A DNA stretch of 64,000 nucleotides, taken from NCBI GenBank assembly GCA_018608405.1, contig JABAZP010000005.1:62001-126000 (forward strand). Direction: 5' to 3'. The notes under the pieces are model-generated. The model was not told where the DNA came from and did no database searches. It saw only the letters and a list, made by a program, of their open reading frames with translations. The position numbers and the translations under genes were made by a program. The stretch is from Flavobacteriales bacterium. Its GTDB lineage: Bacteria; Bacteroidota; Bacteroidia; Flavobacteriales_E; Vicingaceae. This document shows positions 1-8,485 of this stretch, one piece after another. Positions within the stretch are counted from its first letter, which is position 1, and every line of letters begins with the position of its first letter.

Positions 1-1300
1 GGTCGGGAATTGGGTTAATCCCCATTCGCTCTTGGTTAAAATAACCTAACTGCATTAACTCTCGTTGTGATCTTATGATGTCAGCTCGGCTAAACAGATC
101 TCCGGGATTTGTTCTAAGCTCTCTGCGGATTACGTGGTCATTGGTTTTTGTATTTCCAATAATCCGAACTTCATTAATTCTAGCCTGTTGTCCTTCTCGC
201 AAACGAATTTCAAAGTCAATGGTGTCACCTCTAACTTCAGTTTCCACAACACTTGGCTGAAAGAACAGGTATCCATCATCAAGGTACAATGAGCTAATAT
301 CTCGTCCATTAGGGTCTTGGTAAATTCGTTGGTCAAATAGGTCTTGATTAAATAAATCTCCCCTTTCAATACCTAAAATTCTATCTAGTTCTGAATTTGA
401 ATATTTAGTATTACCAATCCACTTTAGATTCCCAAAATAATACTTTTTCCCTTCAGAGATTGTCATCTCTATCATAATCCGGTTGTCTGATATTTTATAA
501 AGGGTGTCAAAGTAGATTTTAGCATCCCGATAGCCTTGAGCATTATATTTTGCTATAATTCCTCGTTTGTCCTTTTCAAAGTTACTTTTGATGTATTTTG
601 AGGGCTTAAACAAACCGTATATTCTCGCTTTTTTCGTGTTTTTTAAGTATCTCCGTATTTGTTTATCCGTGAAGAGTTCATTCCCTTCAATTCGGATATT
701 TTCAATCTTCACCCGTTGGTTTTGGTCGATGTTAATAGTTAATACTTTGGTGTTTCGAAGTGTAGAGTCATCTTCCTCTGTTATCTCTACTTCAGTATTA
801 AAATAGCCCTTATCAACAAAGTACTCTTTAATTTCTTGCTTCGTATTATTAATAAGGTTGGCAGTTATCACTTTGCCACGAGTCAGATTAATCTCGTCTC
901 GCAAACTTTCTTGTTTTCCTTTTTTTACACCTTTAAACCTATACTTTGATAATCTAGGTCTTTCTTCTACATGTAAATTCAGAAAGATCAACTCGCCTTG
1001 GACTTTTGTTGCAGAGATTTTTACATCGGTAAAAAGTTGCTGCTTCCAAAGATTGGTGACGGCACTCGAAATTATATCACCGGGTACTTCAATTTCTTGG
1101 CCGACCTCTAGGCCTGCTATAGCAATTAAAGCGCTATGGTCTAAGTTTTGAGTACCGGAAACAGTTATCTCGCCAATTTCATATGTTCTTGGCGAGTTGT
1201 AATCAAGGATTTCTAAAGAAGGGTCCACTGTTATTTGCCCTGAGACATTACTAACAAATAAGATACACAAGAAAGGAAAGATTGATTTTAAATATCTCAT
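1..1300 (-). CDS. bamA: Outer membrane protein assembly factor BamA, partial (N-terminal part, cut by window edge)
   Basis: My reading of the minus strand gives one open frame from the ATG at 1300 to the left edge, about 433 residues, with no stop. It starts with a short signal peptide (hydrophobic LKSIFPFLCILFVS, then GQ), followed by a chain of POTRA-like segments. Typical POTRA phrases are visible, such as EIGEITVSGTQNL near residue 40, VRIIGNTKTNDHVIRREL near 375, and RADIIRSQRELMQLGYF near the edge. BamA is the essential insertase that folds beta-barrel proteins into the outer membrane. The C-terminal barrel lies outside the window. The ATG overlaps the uppS stop (ATGA, 1297-1300), so translation is probably coupled. 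The uppS-bamA order is common in Bacteroidota. The truncation is only the window edge. Confidence 0.93.
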   Translation of the reverse strand, partial: MRYLKSIFPFLCILFVSNVSGQITVDPSLEILDYNSPRTYEIGEITVSGTQNLDHSALIAIAGLEVGQEIEVPGDIISSAVTNLWKQQLFTDVKISATKVQGELIFLNLHVEERPRLSKYRFKGVKKGKQESLRDEINLTRGKVITANLINNTKQEIKEYFVDKGYFNTEVEITEEDDSTLRNTKVLTINIDQNQRVKIENIRIEGNELFTDKQIRRYLKNTKKARIYGLFKPSKYIKSNFEKDKRGIIAKYNAQGYRDAKIYFDTLYKISDNRIMIEMTISEGKKYYFGNLKWIGNTKYSNSELDRILGIERGDLFNQDLFDQRIYQDPNGRDISSLYLDDGYLFFQPSVVETEVRGDTIDFEIRLREGQQARINEVRIIGNTKTNDHVIRRELRTNPGDLFSRADIIRSQRELMQLGYFNQERMGINPIPD

Positions 1301-2037
1301 TTTAGTTGTTCACTAGTTTTGCCAAATCTTCTTTCTCTATTTTGGAAATCAGTGACAGCATCCCAAAGGTTCTCTTTTCTAAAGTCGGGCCACAAAATAT
1401 CAGTAAAGTAAAATTCGGAATATGCAGCCTGCCACAGCAAGAAATTACTTATTCTGTGTTCCCCACTTGTTCTAATAATTAACTCTGGGTCTGGTATATT
1501 TTTGGTGCAAAGGTAATTATTGAAAACTGTCTCGTTTAATGTGGCTGCGTCTAATGTCCCTGATTTAACATCATTTAACAGCGATTTAATAGCAGCTAGA
1601 ATTTCCCATCGTGAGCTGTAACTAAGTGCTAAAACTAAGGTCATCCCGGTATTTGAAGAGGTGTTTTCAATGGCTTTTTCAAGTTCTGACTGACAATTTC
1701 TCGGCAGGGAGCCCAAGTCGCCTATTGCAGCTAATCTTATATTGTTTTTATTGAGTGTTTTTGTTTCTCGAGAAATCGTTGAAACTAATAGTTGCATTAA
1801 TGCTGTAACTTCAGCTTTTGGCCGGTTCCAATTCTCTGTAGAGAAGGCGTAGAGAGTTAGATACTTTACCCCCGCTTCTGCAGCACCTTCTGAAACGCTT
1901 CGTACAGATTTGACCCCACTTTTATGACCAAATACTCTTGCTTTCCCATTTTGTTTGGCCCAACGTCCATTCCCATCCATAATTATGGCAATGTGCTGAG
2001 GAACATTTTCGGAATTAAAATGAGATGGGATAGGCAT
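1297..2037 (-). CDS. uppS: Undecaprenyl diphosphate synthase (isoprenyl transferase)
   Basis: This 246-residue cis-prenyltransferase condenses isopentenyl diphosphate onto farnesyl diphosphate to make the C55 carrier for peptidoglycan and surface glycans. The signature IAIIMDGNGRWA lies at residues 16-27 with catalytic Asp21. The C-terminal family motif LIIRTSGEHRISNF and the FYFTDILWPDF segment that binds the diphosphate end of the substrate are also present. Its length is normal for the family. It is followed by bamA with a 4-base overlap and preceded by two DUF6089 barrel genes, a common envelope-biogenesis neighbourhood in this phylum. A CATATTTG box on the minus strand at 2060-2067, one base off the consensus, may give it its own promoter. 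Confidence 0.97.
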   Translation of the reverse strand: MPIPSHFNSENVPQHIAIIMDGNGRWAKQNGKARVFGHKSGVKSVRSVSEGAAEAGVKYLTLYAFSTENWNRPKAEVTALMQLLVSTISRETKTLNKNNIRLAAIGDLGSLPRNCQSELEKAIENTSSNTGMTLVLALSYSSRWEILAAIKSLLNDVKSGTLDAATLNETVFNNYLCTKNIPDPELIIRTSGEHRISNFLLWQAAYSEFYFTDILWPDFRKENLWDAVTDFQNRERRFGKTSEQLK

Positions 2038-2084
2038 TTACTAACAGTTTTCAGGGCCGCAAATATGCGAATTTTAAAAGGAGT

Positions 2085-2792
2085 TTAAAAATTATAAACA
2101 GGACAAGGTCCCTCTCTGGTAATTTTGTAAGTTAACATAAATCCACTTACTACAAACCAATCATTATCATAGGTTTTACCGCTTTCGAAAACGTCGTTCA
2201 CTCTATTTTCAAGACCATCGATGAAATCATAACCCGTTTTTCGAAAGCCCCACTCCATAGAAAAAGCCCACTTTTGACCTAAACTTAGCTTTACTCCAGT
2301 ACCAAATGGTATCGCGAACCTACCTCCACTTTCTTGACTTATTGGAGCCGGGTCAAAACCTTCTACAGTTGTTGAAACATCATTTAGAAAGTAGCTCAAC
2401 CCAACAAACAAATAAGGACTAAAAAAATGCCGCTTATCTCCCATTTTGTAAGGTAGAAAATTGAACTCAACCTCTCCTGCAAATTCTGTGATTGTATTTT
2501 CAAACGATGCTAAGCGTTGATTATTGAATTGGAAGCTTTCCCATTCATCGCTGGCAGTTAATGTAGTTCTAATGACGGCACCCTTTAGTGAATAGCGATC
2601 ATTTAGATTGTACCGAAATATTCCACCCAATGTCAGGCTTCCAACTCCATTTCCCCAATGTGTTCTTGGATTTAGTTCGCCAAGATAATAGGACCTGCCG
2701 ACAAGAATTCCCACTTCGGCTGTTTTCTGAGAAAAACCAATCGCTGAAAAAAATAAGACAAAAAATAATGAGAGACTAAACCTTCTTATCAT
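2085..2792 (-). CDS. DUF6089-type outer membrane beta-barrel protein
   Basis: This 235-residue protein has a signal peptide (about residues 1-21, ending SAIGFSQ). The rest alternates short amphipathic strands and turns, and it looks like a small 8-10-stranded outer-membrane barrel. The opening strand AEVGILVGRSYYLGELNP and later phrases such as FSPYLFVGLSYF match what I know of the DUF6089 family, which sits next to uppS-bamA in many Flavobacteriia. The function is unknown. It lies 19 bases downstream of a related longer barrel (2812-3783) on the same strand, so the two are probably cotranscribed. The family name is recognised from pattern and context only; no alignment was run. Confidence 0.8.
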   Translation of the reverse strand: MIRRFSLSLFFVLFFSAIGFSQKTAEVGILVGRSYYLGELNPRTHWGNGVGSLTLGGIFRYNLNDRYSLKGAVIRTTLTASDEWESFQFNNQRLASFENTITEFAGEVEFNFLPYKMGDKRHFFSPYLFVGLSYFLNDVSTTVEGFDPAPISQESGGRFAIPFGTGVKLSLGQKWAFSMEWGFRKTGYDFIDGLENRVNDVFESGKTYDNDWFVVSGFMLTYKITREGPCPVYNF

Positions 2793-2811
2793 TTACGTGT
2801 AACGTGAAAAA

Positions 2812-3783
2812 CTAGAGATTAGTATTAAAATTTTGGTCGGCTTCGACGGCGCTTAACGATTTTCTTGAAACACTTATCATGACAGTCATAAATGAATCAT
2901 TGTTGTCTGGATTGCCTCTTATTTCGCCAACTAAATCGTTTCTATCAGGATCGAATGGATCACGAAAATCATTTGCAGGATTGCCACCTTGTCCTAAACT
3001 GGGATCAGACAAAACTGCAATTCTTCTGATTTCGGCATCTGATAGCTGACCTTGATATGCATCTCTGAAGTTCTTTCTTCCAAAATAATCACCACTTACG
3101 TCATCAATGTAATCAGAAAATGTTTGTTGGAAGGTCATTTCAAGATTAACTCCCCAAAATCGATCAATTGACTTACTAACACCAACGCCATAAGGAATCG
3201 TAAACGTTGTGCGGTTATATTTGTCGGGTTGACCAGGTAATCCTTGACCTTCAGTCTCTAAAGGTTGCAGTTTGTGCCACGTTCCTTGGTACTCTCCTTT
3301 CGGGTTGAAGTACATGAATCCGATTCCACCAAATACATAGACATCTAATTTCAGTGCATTTCTTCCTCTAACTCCTCTCAAACGGTAAAGATTACCTTTC
3401 GCCTTTTGAATAAGATAAAACTCAGCCATCAAGTCCAATTCAAAATACCCAGTGCGGAATTTTAAATTTCTATTCCCTCTAAATTCTTCTGTTGTATACT
3501 CATCACTTCCTTTCAGAATGCCCCACTGAACATTGGCTCTACCAAACATGAAGTTGTTCAGTTGGTATCTGTAGCCTACCATCAGTGATGGTCGCGTCGC
3601 CGCAATGTCTGCATCCCAAATAAAACCTCTTTCAACTCCTGGACCTCCTCCTAGATTTCCTAAGAAACTAGTCACCCCAACTCCTCCAATCACTTGCTTA
3701 CGGTATCTTTTCCACTGCTGGGCATCAGCTAAGCTAGGAAGTAGCACCATCGCTACAATTACAATGAGTATATGTTTTTTCAT
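2812..3783 (-). CDS. DUF6089-like outer membrane beta-barrel protein (longer paralogue)
   Basis: I place the start at the ATG at 3783, giving MKKHILIVIVAMVLLPSLADAQ, a clean signal peptide and 323 residues. A TTG three codons upstream (3792) would also keep the frame open but adds nothing. The mature protein opens with a strand reading GGVGVTSFLGNLGG and has repeated aromatic strands (MVGYRYQLNNFMFGRANVQWG, then FGGIGFMYFNP), so it is probably an outer-membrane barrel. The start, the strand pattern and the neighbouring smaller gene suggest a tandem paralogue of the 2085-2792 protein. The C-terminal third has a polar, proline- and aspartate-rich stretch that could be a long loop. A promoter box lies at 3804-3811. 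Function unknown. Confidence 0.72.
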   Translation of the reverse strand: MKKHILIVIVAMVLLPSLADAQQWKRYRKQVIGGVGVTSFLGNLGGGPGVERGFIWDADIAATRPSLMVGYRYQLNNFMFGRANVQWGILKGSDEYTTEEFRGNRNLKFRTGYFELDLMAEFYLIQKAKGNLYRLRGVRGRNALKLDVYVFGGIGFMYFNPKGEYQGTWHKLQPLETEGQGLPGQPDKYNRTTFTIPYGVGVSKSIDRFWGVNLEMTFQQTFSDYIDDVSGDYFGRKNFRDAYQGQLSDAEIRRIAVLSDPSLGQGGNPANDFRDPFDPDRNDLVGEIRGNPDNNDSFMTVMISVSRKSLSAVEADQNFNTNL

Positions 3784-3803
3784 TTCTTTCAAAATACAAT
3801 CGA

Positions 3804-3811
3804 CAAATATA
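3804..3811 (-). promoter_or_regulatory. Probable -7 promoter box (TATATTTG) for the barrel-uppS-bamA genes
   Basis: The minus strand reads TATATTTG, an exact match to the Bacteroidota TAnnTTTG -7 element, 20 bases upstream of the ATG at 3783. I see no clear TTTG -33 element at the usual spacing. It is the only consensus box in the 57-base gap after nadK. Confidence 0.45.
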
Positions 3812-3849
3812 ATTAGTTTGTTAAAACTAAGGAAATTGATTTCAATAAA

Positions 3850-4737
3850 CTAGCTGTTTCTTTGGTCTAGTCCCCAATTTAATTTATTTCTTAAACTATT
3901 TACAAAACTTTGGTTTTGAAGTTGCACAATAGAAATCTTGTAATCTGCTTTTTGGATGGTTAACACTTCGCCATTTTTCATTTCTTCTGATCTGGAATCC
4001 ATCGCTACAAGATTTTTCTTAGCTCGACTTTCTACAACAATTTTTAAAACAGCATCATCATCAATAACAATTGGCCGAACATTTAAATTGTGAGGGGCGA
4101 TTGGAGTAATTACAAAATTACCGGATCCGGGCATCATTATTGGCCCACCACAACTCAATGAGTAAGCTGTAGACCCTGTTGCAGTTGATATAATAAGCCC
4201 GTCTGTCCAATACGAATTTAGGTGTGTTCCATTTAGCTCAGTATGAATTGTGATCATTGATGAGCTGTCACTTTTTAAAATACTAATTTCGTTTAGCGCA
4301 TGATTGTCATTTCCAAAATGATTTTCACTGCTATCTAGGCGCAAAAGAGAACGCTCTTGTGTGGAGTAACTTCCAGTTATTATATCGTTTACCGCAGATT
4401 TAATTTCAGATGTTGGGGTGTTAGACAAAAAGCCTAATCTTCCGGTATTTATACCTAAAATAGGTATTTTTAAGTCTCTTACCAAAAGAATTGTATCTAA
4501 AAAAGTGCCATCGCCTCCAATACTTAGCAAAAAGGAAACTCCACTAGTTTTTAAGTCATCATAAGAATTATAATAATCGACCGATTCAAATGTAATGAGG
4601 CTGTGTTTTTTAACACTTGCCTCTAATTGACGATGAACAATGTATTGAATTCTTTCTTTTTGAAGTAAGGTAAACAACTCCTGAATTTTCGAAACGTCTT
4701 TGGGTTCTATTTTTTTGCCGTAAAGTGCTATTTTCAT
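3850..4737 (-). CDS. nadK: NAD kinase
   Basis: This protein (295 residues from the ATG at 4737; an adjacent GTG at 4740 is the alternative) phosphorylates NAD to NADP with ATP. The diagnostic glycine-rich GGDGT motif is at residues 74-78, followed by ILGINTGRLGFLS and, further on, STATGSTAYSLSCGGPI, which are the conserved NAD-kinase blocks. Length is typical. It is the third gene of a tight minus-strand run (CBS protein, POTRA barrel, nadK) with gaps under 10 bases, so these three are probably one transcript. The two barrels, uppS and bamA follow after a short gap. Confidence 0.96.
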   Translation of the reverse strand: MKIALYGKKIEPKDVSKIQELFTLLQKERIQYIVHRQLEASVKKHSLITFESVDYYNSYDDLKTSGVSFLLSIGGDGTFLDTILLVRDLKIPILGINTGRLGFLSNTPTSEIKSAVNDIITGSYSTQERSLLRLDSSENHFGNDNHALNEISILKSDSSSMITIHTELNGTHLNSYWTDGLIISTATGSTAYSLSCGGPIMMPGSGNFVITPIAPHNLNVRPIVIDDDAVLKIVVESRAKKNLVAMDSRSEEMKNGEVLTIQKADYKISIVQLQNQSFVNSLRNKLNWGLDQRNS

Positions 4738-4744
4738 CACTTGA

Positions 4745-6169
4745 TTAAATTGGTGCTACAAAATGCAGAAATAAACCGCTTTCTCCAAATTTATTAAAGG
4801 AATATTCTGCTCGAATAACTATGTCGTAGTAACTCACGAAATCAAGACCCACGCCATATCCGAATTGAAGTTCATTGGCTAAGCTGTTCATGGGATAACC
4901 GACTTGATCGTCGACGTACGCAATGTCATTGAAAATTCCCAAATAAAAGGCATAATGAAACTTACCGAATCGTTCTGCTAGTCCTGTCAAATTCATGGAT
5001 GTAGGTTTTACAATTTGGTAGCGAAGCTGTACTCTGCCCAACCCAATATTTTGCCCGTCTATTACGTAATATTCATATGCTCTTATCCCAAATGAACTGT
5101 AACCTAAGCCGTTTCGCAGTAAATAAGGTTGGGTTTTATTCGGTGTTAAAAGAGCTCGTGCACTTCCTGCTAAATATAACCTTGGTTTTACCTCAATAAA
5201 CTTTTTGGCTTCAATATTTAAGTTCAGTAAACTCAGATCAGATAGTATTCCCAAGCCGTATTGAGTAATAGAAGCTTTTAAAAAACTACCTTTTAGGGGA
5301 TAATTCCGCGAGTCCCTTTTGTCGCTTGTAAATTGATAGCCTATTCGAAAATAGTCTAACCTATTCTGACTATTTAAAAGATAATTTTCATTTAACGTGA
5401 CAACGGAATCAGTTACCGTGTTTCGACTATAGTTTAAAGTAAAGGCATGAGTATTGAATATCTTATTTCGATATGTTAATGTAACGGAGTTGGATAAGTT
5501 TCGAAGTGCATCGCTATCGGCATCCTTATATTGTAAACGTTCATTATTTAAGGAGTTATATGCAATTTCATCTCTTCTATTGTAAGATAAATCTATGTCT
5601 AAACCAAGCTTTTGAGATTTTGTTAAATACGGGATTCGGTACTGTAGTCGATATCTTTCTGTGAAGCCATACTTTGCAGTTAAAGTTAATTTTTCTTTCC
5701 TACCTCGAAAATTATAGTGTGTTAGGTGCATCCCGTAGTTAATTCTCGAGGCATCTTTGGTGCGCCACCAAGTATTAAAATTATTATCATCTATTTCAAT
5801 GATGGGAAGTGGAAAAATGTACCACCTCTCAGTGAGCTGAATAATGATATTGGCATGAACACTGTCAATAAGTGCAACATTTAAATTCGCAAAATTGAAT
5901 AGTGAGGTATTCAATAAATTCTTTTTTGATTGAGAAATTGCAGCTGTTAATTCTTGATTCGAGAGGCTGTCACCAATTTTGAATTCCAACTCACGTAGTA
6001 TAATTTTATCTTTAGTCGTTTTATTCCCAACAATGGTGATGTTGTTAATCACTTTCACATTAACTTCCTTAAACGCAATGGATGGTTTAAATGTATCAAT
6101 TTGAAAGGCTTGAGAGTGTAAGCTCAAGTTGAATACTAAGAAAAATGATAGTAGGATGAAGCGAAACAT
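4745..6169 (-). CDS. POTRA-containing outer membrane barrel protein (BamA/TamA-like, Omp85 superfamily)
   Basis: This 474-residue protein has a signal peptide (about 1-20). One POTRA-type domain follows at about residues 35-115, with the NITIVGNKTTKDKIILREL phrase and NQELTAAISQSKKNLLNTSLF. The remaining 350 residues alternate in beta-barrel fashion, with an Omp85-like segment SDKRDSRNYPLKGSFLKASI near residue 280 and a terminal phenylalanine-rich strand. That is a minimal Omp85 protein: one POTRA rather than the five of BamA. It could help insert or translocate a specific substrate, but no substrate is indicated. It sits between a CBS protein and nadK with gaps of 8 and about 7 bases, so it is part of that operon. 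Confidence 0.82.
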   Translation of the reverse strand: MFRFILLSFFLVFNLSLHSQAFQIDTFKPSIAFKEVNVKVINNITIVGNKTTKDKIILRELEFKIGDSLSNQELTAAISQSKKNLLNTSLFNFANLNVALIDSVHANIIIQLTERWYIFPLPIIEIDDNNFNTWWRTKDASRINYGMHLTHYNFRGRKEKLTLTAKYGFTERYRLQYRIPYLTKSQKLGLDIDLSYNRRDEIAYNSLNNERLQYKDADSDALRNLSNSVTLTYRNKIFNTHAFTLNYSRNTVTDSVVTLNENYLLNSQNRLDYFRIGYQFTSDKRDSRNYPLKGSFLKASITQYGLGILSDLSLLNLNIEAKKFIEVKPRLYLAGSARALLTPNKTQPYLLRNGLGYSSFGIRAYEYYVIDGQNIGLGRVQLRYQIVKPTSMNLTGLAERFGKFHYAFYLGIFNDIAYVDDQVGYPMNSLANELQFGYGVGLDFVSYYDIVIRAEYSFNKFGESGLFLHFVAPI

Positions 6170-6177
6170 CTGTAGAC

Positions 6178-6840
6178 TTAGATGTTCAAGTAGTTGATAA
6201 ATTCATTGTATCGCTTTTTTAATTCATCTTGCATTTCGCTTTTATGAAAAGATGCAACGATGGTGTAATTGTAGCGTTCAAATGTTTGAATGATTGGAGA
6301 CAAGTCTGTTTTATTCACTTTTATCGTTACATCCATTTTAGTGGAGTCATCATGAGTGTGAATGTAGGAGCTTAAAATTTTTGCACCGTTGCTCTCAATA
6401 ATAGAAGATATCTCGGAAAGAGAATAGTCATTAATGTTCACTTCCAACTGTAAAATTCCTCCCAAATCTTTAATTGCAGCCAAATTGCAGATGCTTTGTA
6501 TCAGAATTGGAAGTGATATTACACCTAAGAAGGTATTGTCGTCGTCTAAAATAGGAATCAAACTAAGTTTCAACGTGGAAATTTTAGAAAGCACTTCGTA
6601 AATATGCTCATAAGCATTGACTGCCGATTTTTCCAGTGAAAGGTTGTGGTTTCCGATGGGAGCATTTGGATCATCCAAATCTAAAATATCACTCTCCGTA
6701 ATTAAACCCAAGAAATCGGTGTTGTTTACTATTGGAAGCTCAGTAAGTTTATACTCCTCCATTAGTTCCAATGCCTTTTTTCCTGTATCAGAGGTTTTTA
6801 AAGCCGGGATTTCATCACTAATTAATTCTCTTGCCAACAT
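6178..6840 (-). CDS. CBS domain-containing protein
   Basis: This 220-residue cytoplasmic protein has two CBS motifs in the first 130 residues. The first contains KKALELMEEYKLTELPIVNNTDFLGLITESDIL, and the second contains LSKISTLKLSLIPILDDDNTFLGVISLPILI. The remaining part resembles a small ACT-like alpha/beta domain, as in AcuB-type proteins. CBS pairs usually bind adenine nucleotides and act as sensors, and nadK two genes downstream makes an adenylate-sensing role plausible but unproven. It heads the operon with the POTRA barrel and nadK. It is divergent from pdxJ across a 73-base gap. Confidence 0.85.
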   Translation of the reverse strand: MLARELISDEIPALKTSDTGKKALELMEEYKLTELPIVNNTDFLGLITESDILDLDDPNAPIGNHNLSLEKSAVNAYEHIYEVLSKISTLKLSLIPILDDDNTFLGVISLPILIQSICNLAAIKDLGGILQLEVNINDYSLSEISSIIESNGAKILSSYIHTHDDSTKMDVTIKVNKTDLSPIIQTFERYNYTIVASFHKSEMQDELKKRYNEFINYLNI

Positions 6841-6852
6841 TTTACGTCCTGC

Positions 6853-6882
6853 TTTGTATGTTATCTATTAAAACTAATTTTG
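6853..6882 (+). promoter_or_regulatory. Promoter of pdxJ (TTTG - 18 bp - TAATTTTG)
   Basis: TTTG at 6853-6856 and TAATTTTG at 6875-6882 are spaced by 18 bases, which matches the Bacteroidota -33/-7 promoter. The predicted transcript start is near 6888, about 25 bases before the pdxJ ATG. This is the best-formed two-box promoter I found in the window. Confidence 0.65.
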
Positions 6883-6913
6883 AGCGTCGTTACACAATAT
6901 TACTGAATTATTC

Positions 6914-7627
6914 ATGAGTAGATTAAGCGTAAACATCAATAAAATAGCAACACTAAGGAATGCTCGAGGAGGTGATGTTCCAAACTTAGTACAAGTTGCT
7001 TTAGATTGTGAAAAGTTTGGTGCCCAAGGCATCACCATTCATCCTCGTCCTGACGAACGACACATTCGTTATAAAGACGTTTATGACCTTAAAAAAGTTG
7101 TTACTACTGAATTTAATATAGAAGGTTATCCCAATAAAAAGTTTATTGATTTAATATTAGATGTTAATCCTGAGCAAGTTACGTTGGTTCCTGATCCTCC
7201 GGGAGTGTTGACATCAAATGCAGGATGGAAGGTAACAGAGCAGAAGGATTTTTTGAATGATGTATTAAGCAAGTTCAAAGATGCTGGAATTCGCACTTCT
7301 ATATTTATGGAGACCGACCTGGAGCAAATTAATTTCTTACCCAATATCTGCACCGATAGAATTGAATTTTATACCGGACCCTATGCAGAGAAGTTTAAGG
7401 TAAATCCGGAAAAAGCCACAAAAGACTATGTTGTGGCTGCCCAAAGGGTTGCAGAATTTGGTCTCGGAATTAATGCCGGGCATGATTTGGATACTGAAAA
7501 TTTAGCTTTCTTCAAGAGTCAAATCCCTCAATTGATGGAAGTTTCTATTGGGCATGCATTGATCTCTGATGCGCTTTATTGGGGTTTAGAAAAAACGATT
7601 CAAAACTATTTAAAAGCATTGCAGTAA
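6914..7627 (+). CDS. pdxJ: Pyridoxine 5'-phosphate synthase
   Basis: PdxJ (237 residues) closes the pyridine ring from 3-amino-1-hydroxyacetone phosphate and 1-deoxyxylulose 5-phosphate, giving pyridoxine 5'-phosphate. The family opening [17 protein letters not shown] is at residues 4-20. [13 protein letters not shown] follows with catalytic His/Arg residues, then the [10 protein letters not shown] block and the C-terminal GINAGHDLD motif that binds phosphate. Length is standard. The next gene, an alpha/beta hydrolase, begins 4 bases after the stop. The partner enzyme PdxA is encoded at 21699-22757, so the DXP-dependent vitamin B6 route is represented twice in this window. A well-formed promoter lies just upstream. 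Confidence 0.97.
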   Translation: MSRLSVNINKIATLRNARGGDVPNLVQVALDCEKFGAQGITIHPRPDERHIRYKDVYDLKKVVTTEFNIEGYPNKKFIDLILDVNPEQVTLVPDPPGVLTSNAGWKVTEQKDFLNDVLSKFKDAGIRTSIFMETDLEQINFLPNICTDRIEFYTGPYAEKFKVNPEKATKDYVVAAQRVAEFGLGINAGHDLDTENLAFFKSQIPQLMEVSIGHALISDALYWGLEKTIQNYLKALQ

Positions 7628-7631
7628 CAGT

Positions 7632-8396
7632 ATGGAGTTAAATTACAAAAGATTAGGAGAAGGTCAGCCTTTAATTGTTTTACATGGACTTTTTGGTTCG
7701 CTGGATAACTGGATGACCTTAGCGAAGAAATGGTCGAATGATTTTGAGGTTTACTTAGTTGATCAACGAAATCACGGACAATCGCCACATTCAGATCAGT
7801 TTTCGTATCCACTAATGGCAGATGACCTAAAGCAGCTGATGGATCAACTAGGACTAGAAAGTGCCATTTTGCTGGGCCACTCAATGGGAGGTAAAACTGT
7901 AATGGAGTTTTCTATGAAATATCCTGAGATGGTTGAAAAACTAATTGTTGTAGACATAGCACCTGTAAGTTACAATGTTCATCATTATACAATTATTGAT
8001 GCCTTGAAAAGTGTGCCGCTAGAAGATATTTCTAGCCGGAAAGAGGCAGAGGAGTTTTTAAGTCGGTACATCAAGGATTTTGGGACGAGACAATTCTTAC
8101 TCAAAAACCTGTATTGGCAAGCTAATGACAAACTGGCTTGGCGCTTCAACTTAGAAGTATTAGCGGATGAGATTTTGCCGATTAGTGAGTATGCTATCAT
8201 GAAAGGGACTTTTCAAAAACAAACACTTTTCATTGCAGGAGCAAAATCAGATTATATTTTACCTGAATATGGCGCAACTATTAAGTCTAAATTCCCTAAG
8301 TATGAATTAGAAAGTATTTCGGGTGCAGGACATTGGGTGCATGCAGAGAAGATGGATGAGTTTTTGCAAGCTGTGATGAACTTCTTGAAATCATAA
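7632..8396 (+). CDS. Alpha/beta hydrolase (YbfF-like esterase family)
   Basis: This 254-residue cytoplasmic alpha/beta-hydrolase fold protein has the oxyanion-hole phrase VLHGLFGSLDNW at about residues 16-27 and the nucleophile elbow GHSMGG with Ser84. The acid is probably in AGAKSDYI, and a C-terminal GAGHWVHAE carries the catalytic His. The sequence has the look of the YbfF-type acyl-CoA/ester hydrolases (DQRNHGQSPHS segment). The natural substrate cannot be told. It is translated from the same transcript as pdxJ (4-base gap), an arrangement I have seen in related genomes, but there is no obvious metabolic link. Confidence 0.88.
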   Translation: MELNYKRLGEGQPLIVLHGLFGSLDNWMTLAKKWSNDFEVYLVDQRNHGQSPHSDQFSYPLMADDLKQLMDQLGLESAILLGHSMGGKTVMEFSMKYPEMVEKLIVVDIAPVSYNVHHYTIIDALKSVPLEDISSRKEAEEFLSRYIKDFGTRQFLLKNLYWQANDKLAWRFNLEVLADEILPISEYAIMKGTFQKQTLFIAGAKSDYILPEYGATIKSKFPKYELESISGAGHWVHAEKMDEFLQAVMNFLKS

Positions 8397-8485
8397 GAGA
8401 TCTTTAACATCTTTTCGGAATTCTGTTAGGAAATAGCCATTGAAATCTATGGACCTTTCACTATTTTTACTTTATTTATAAAAGC

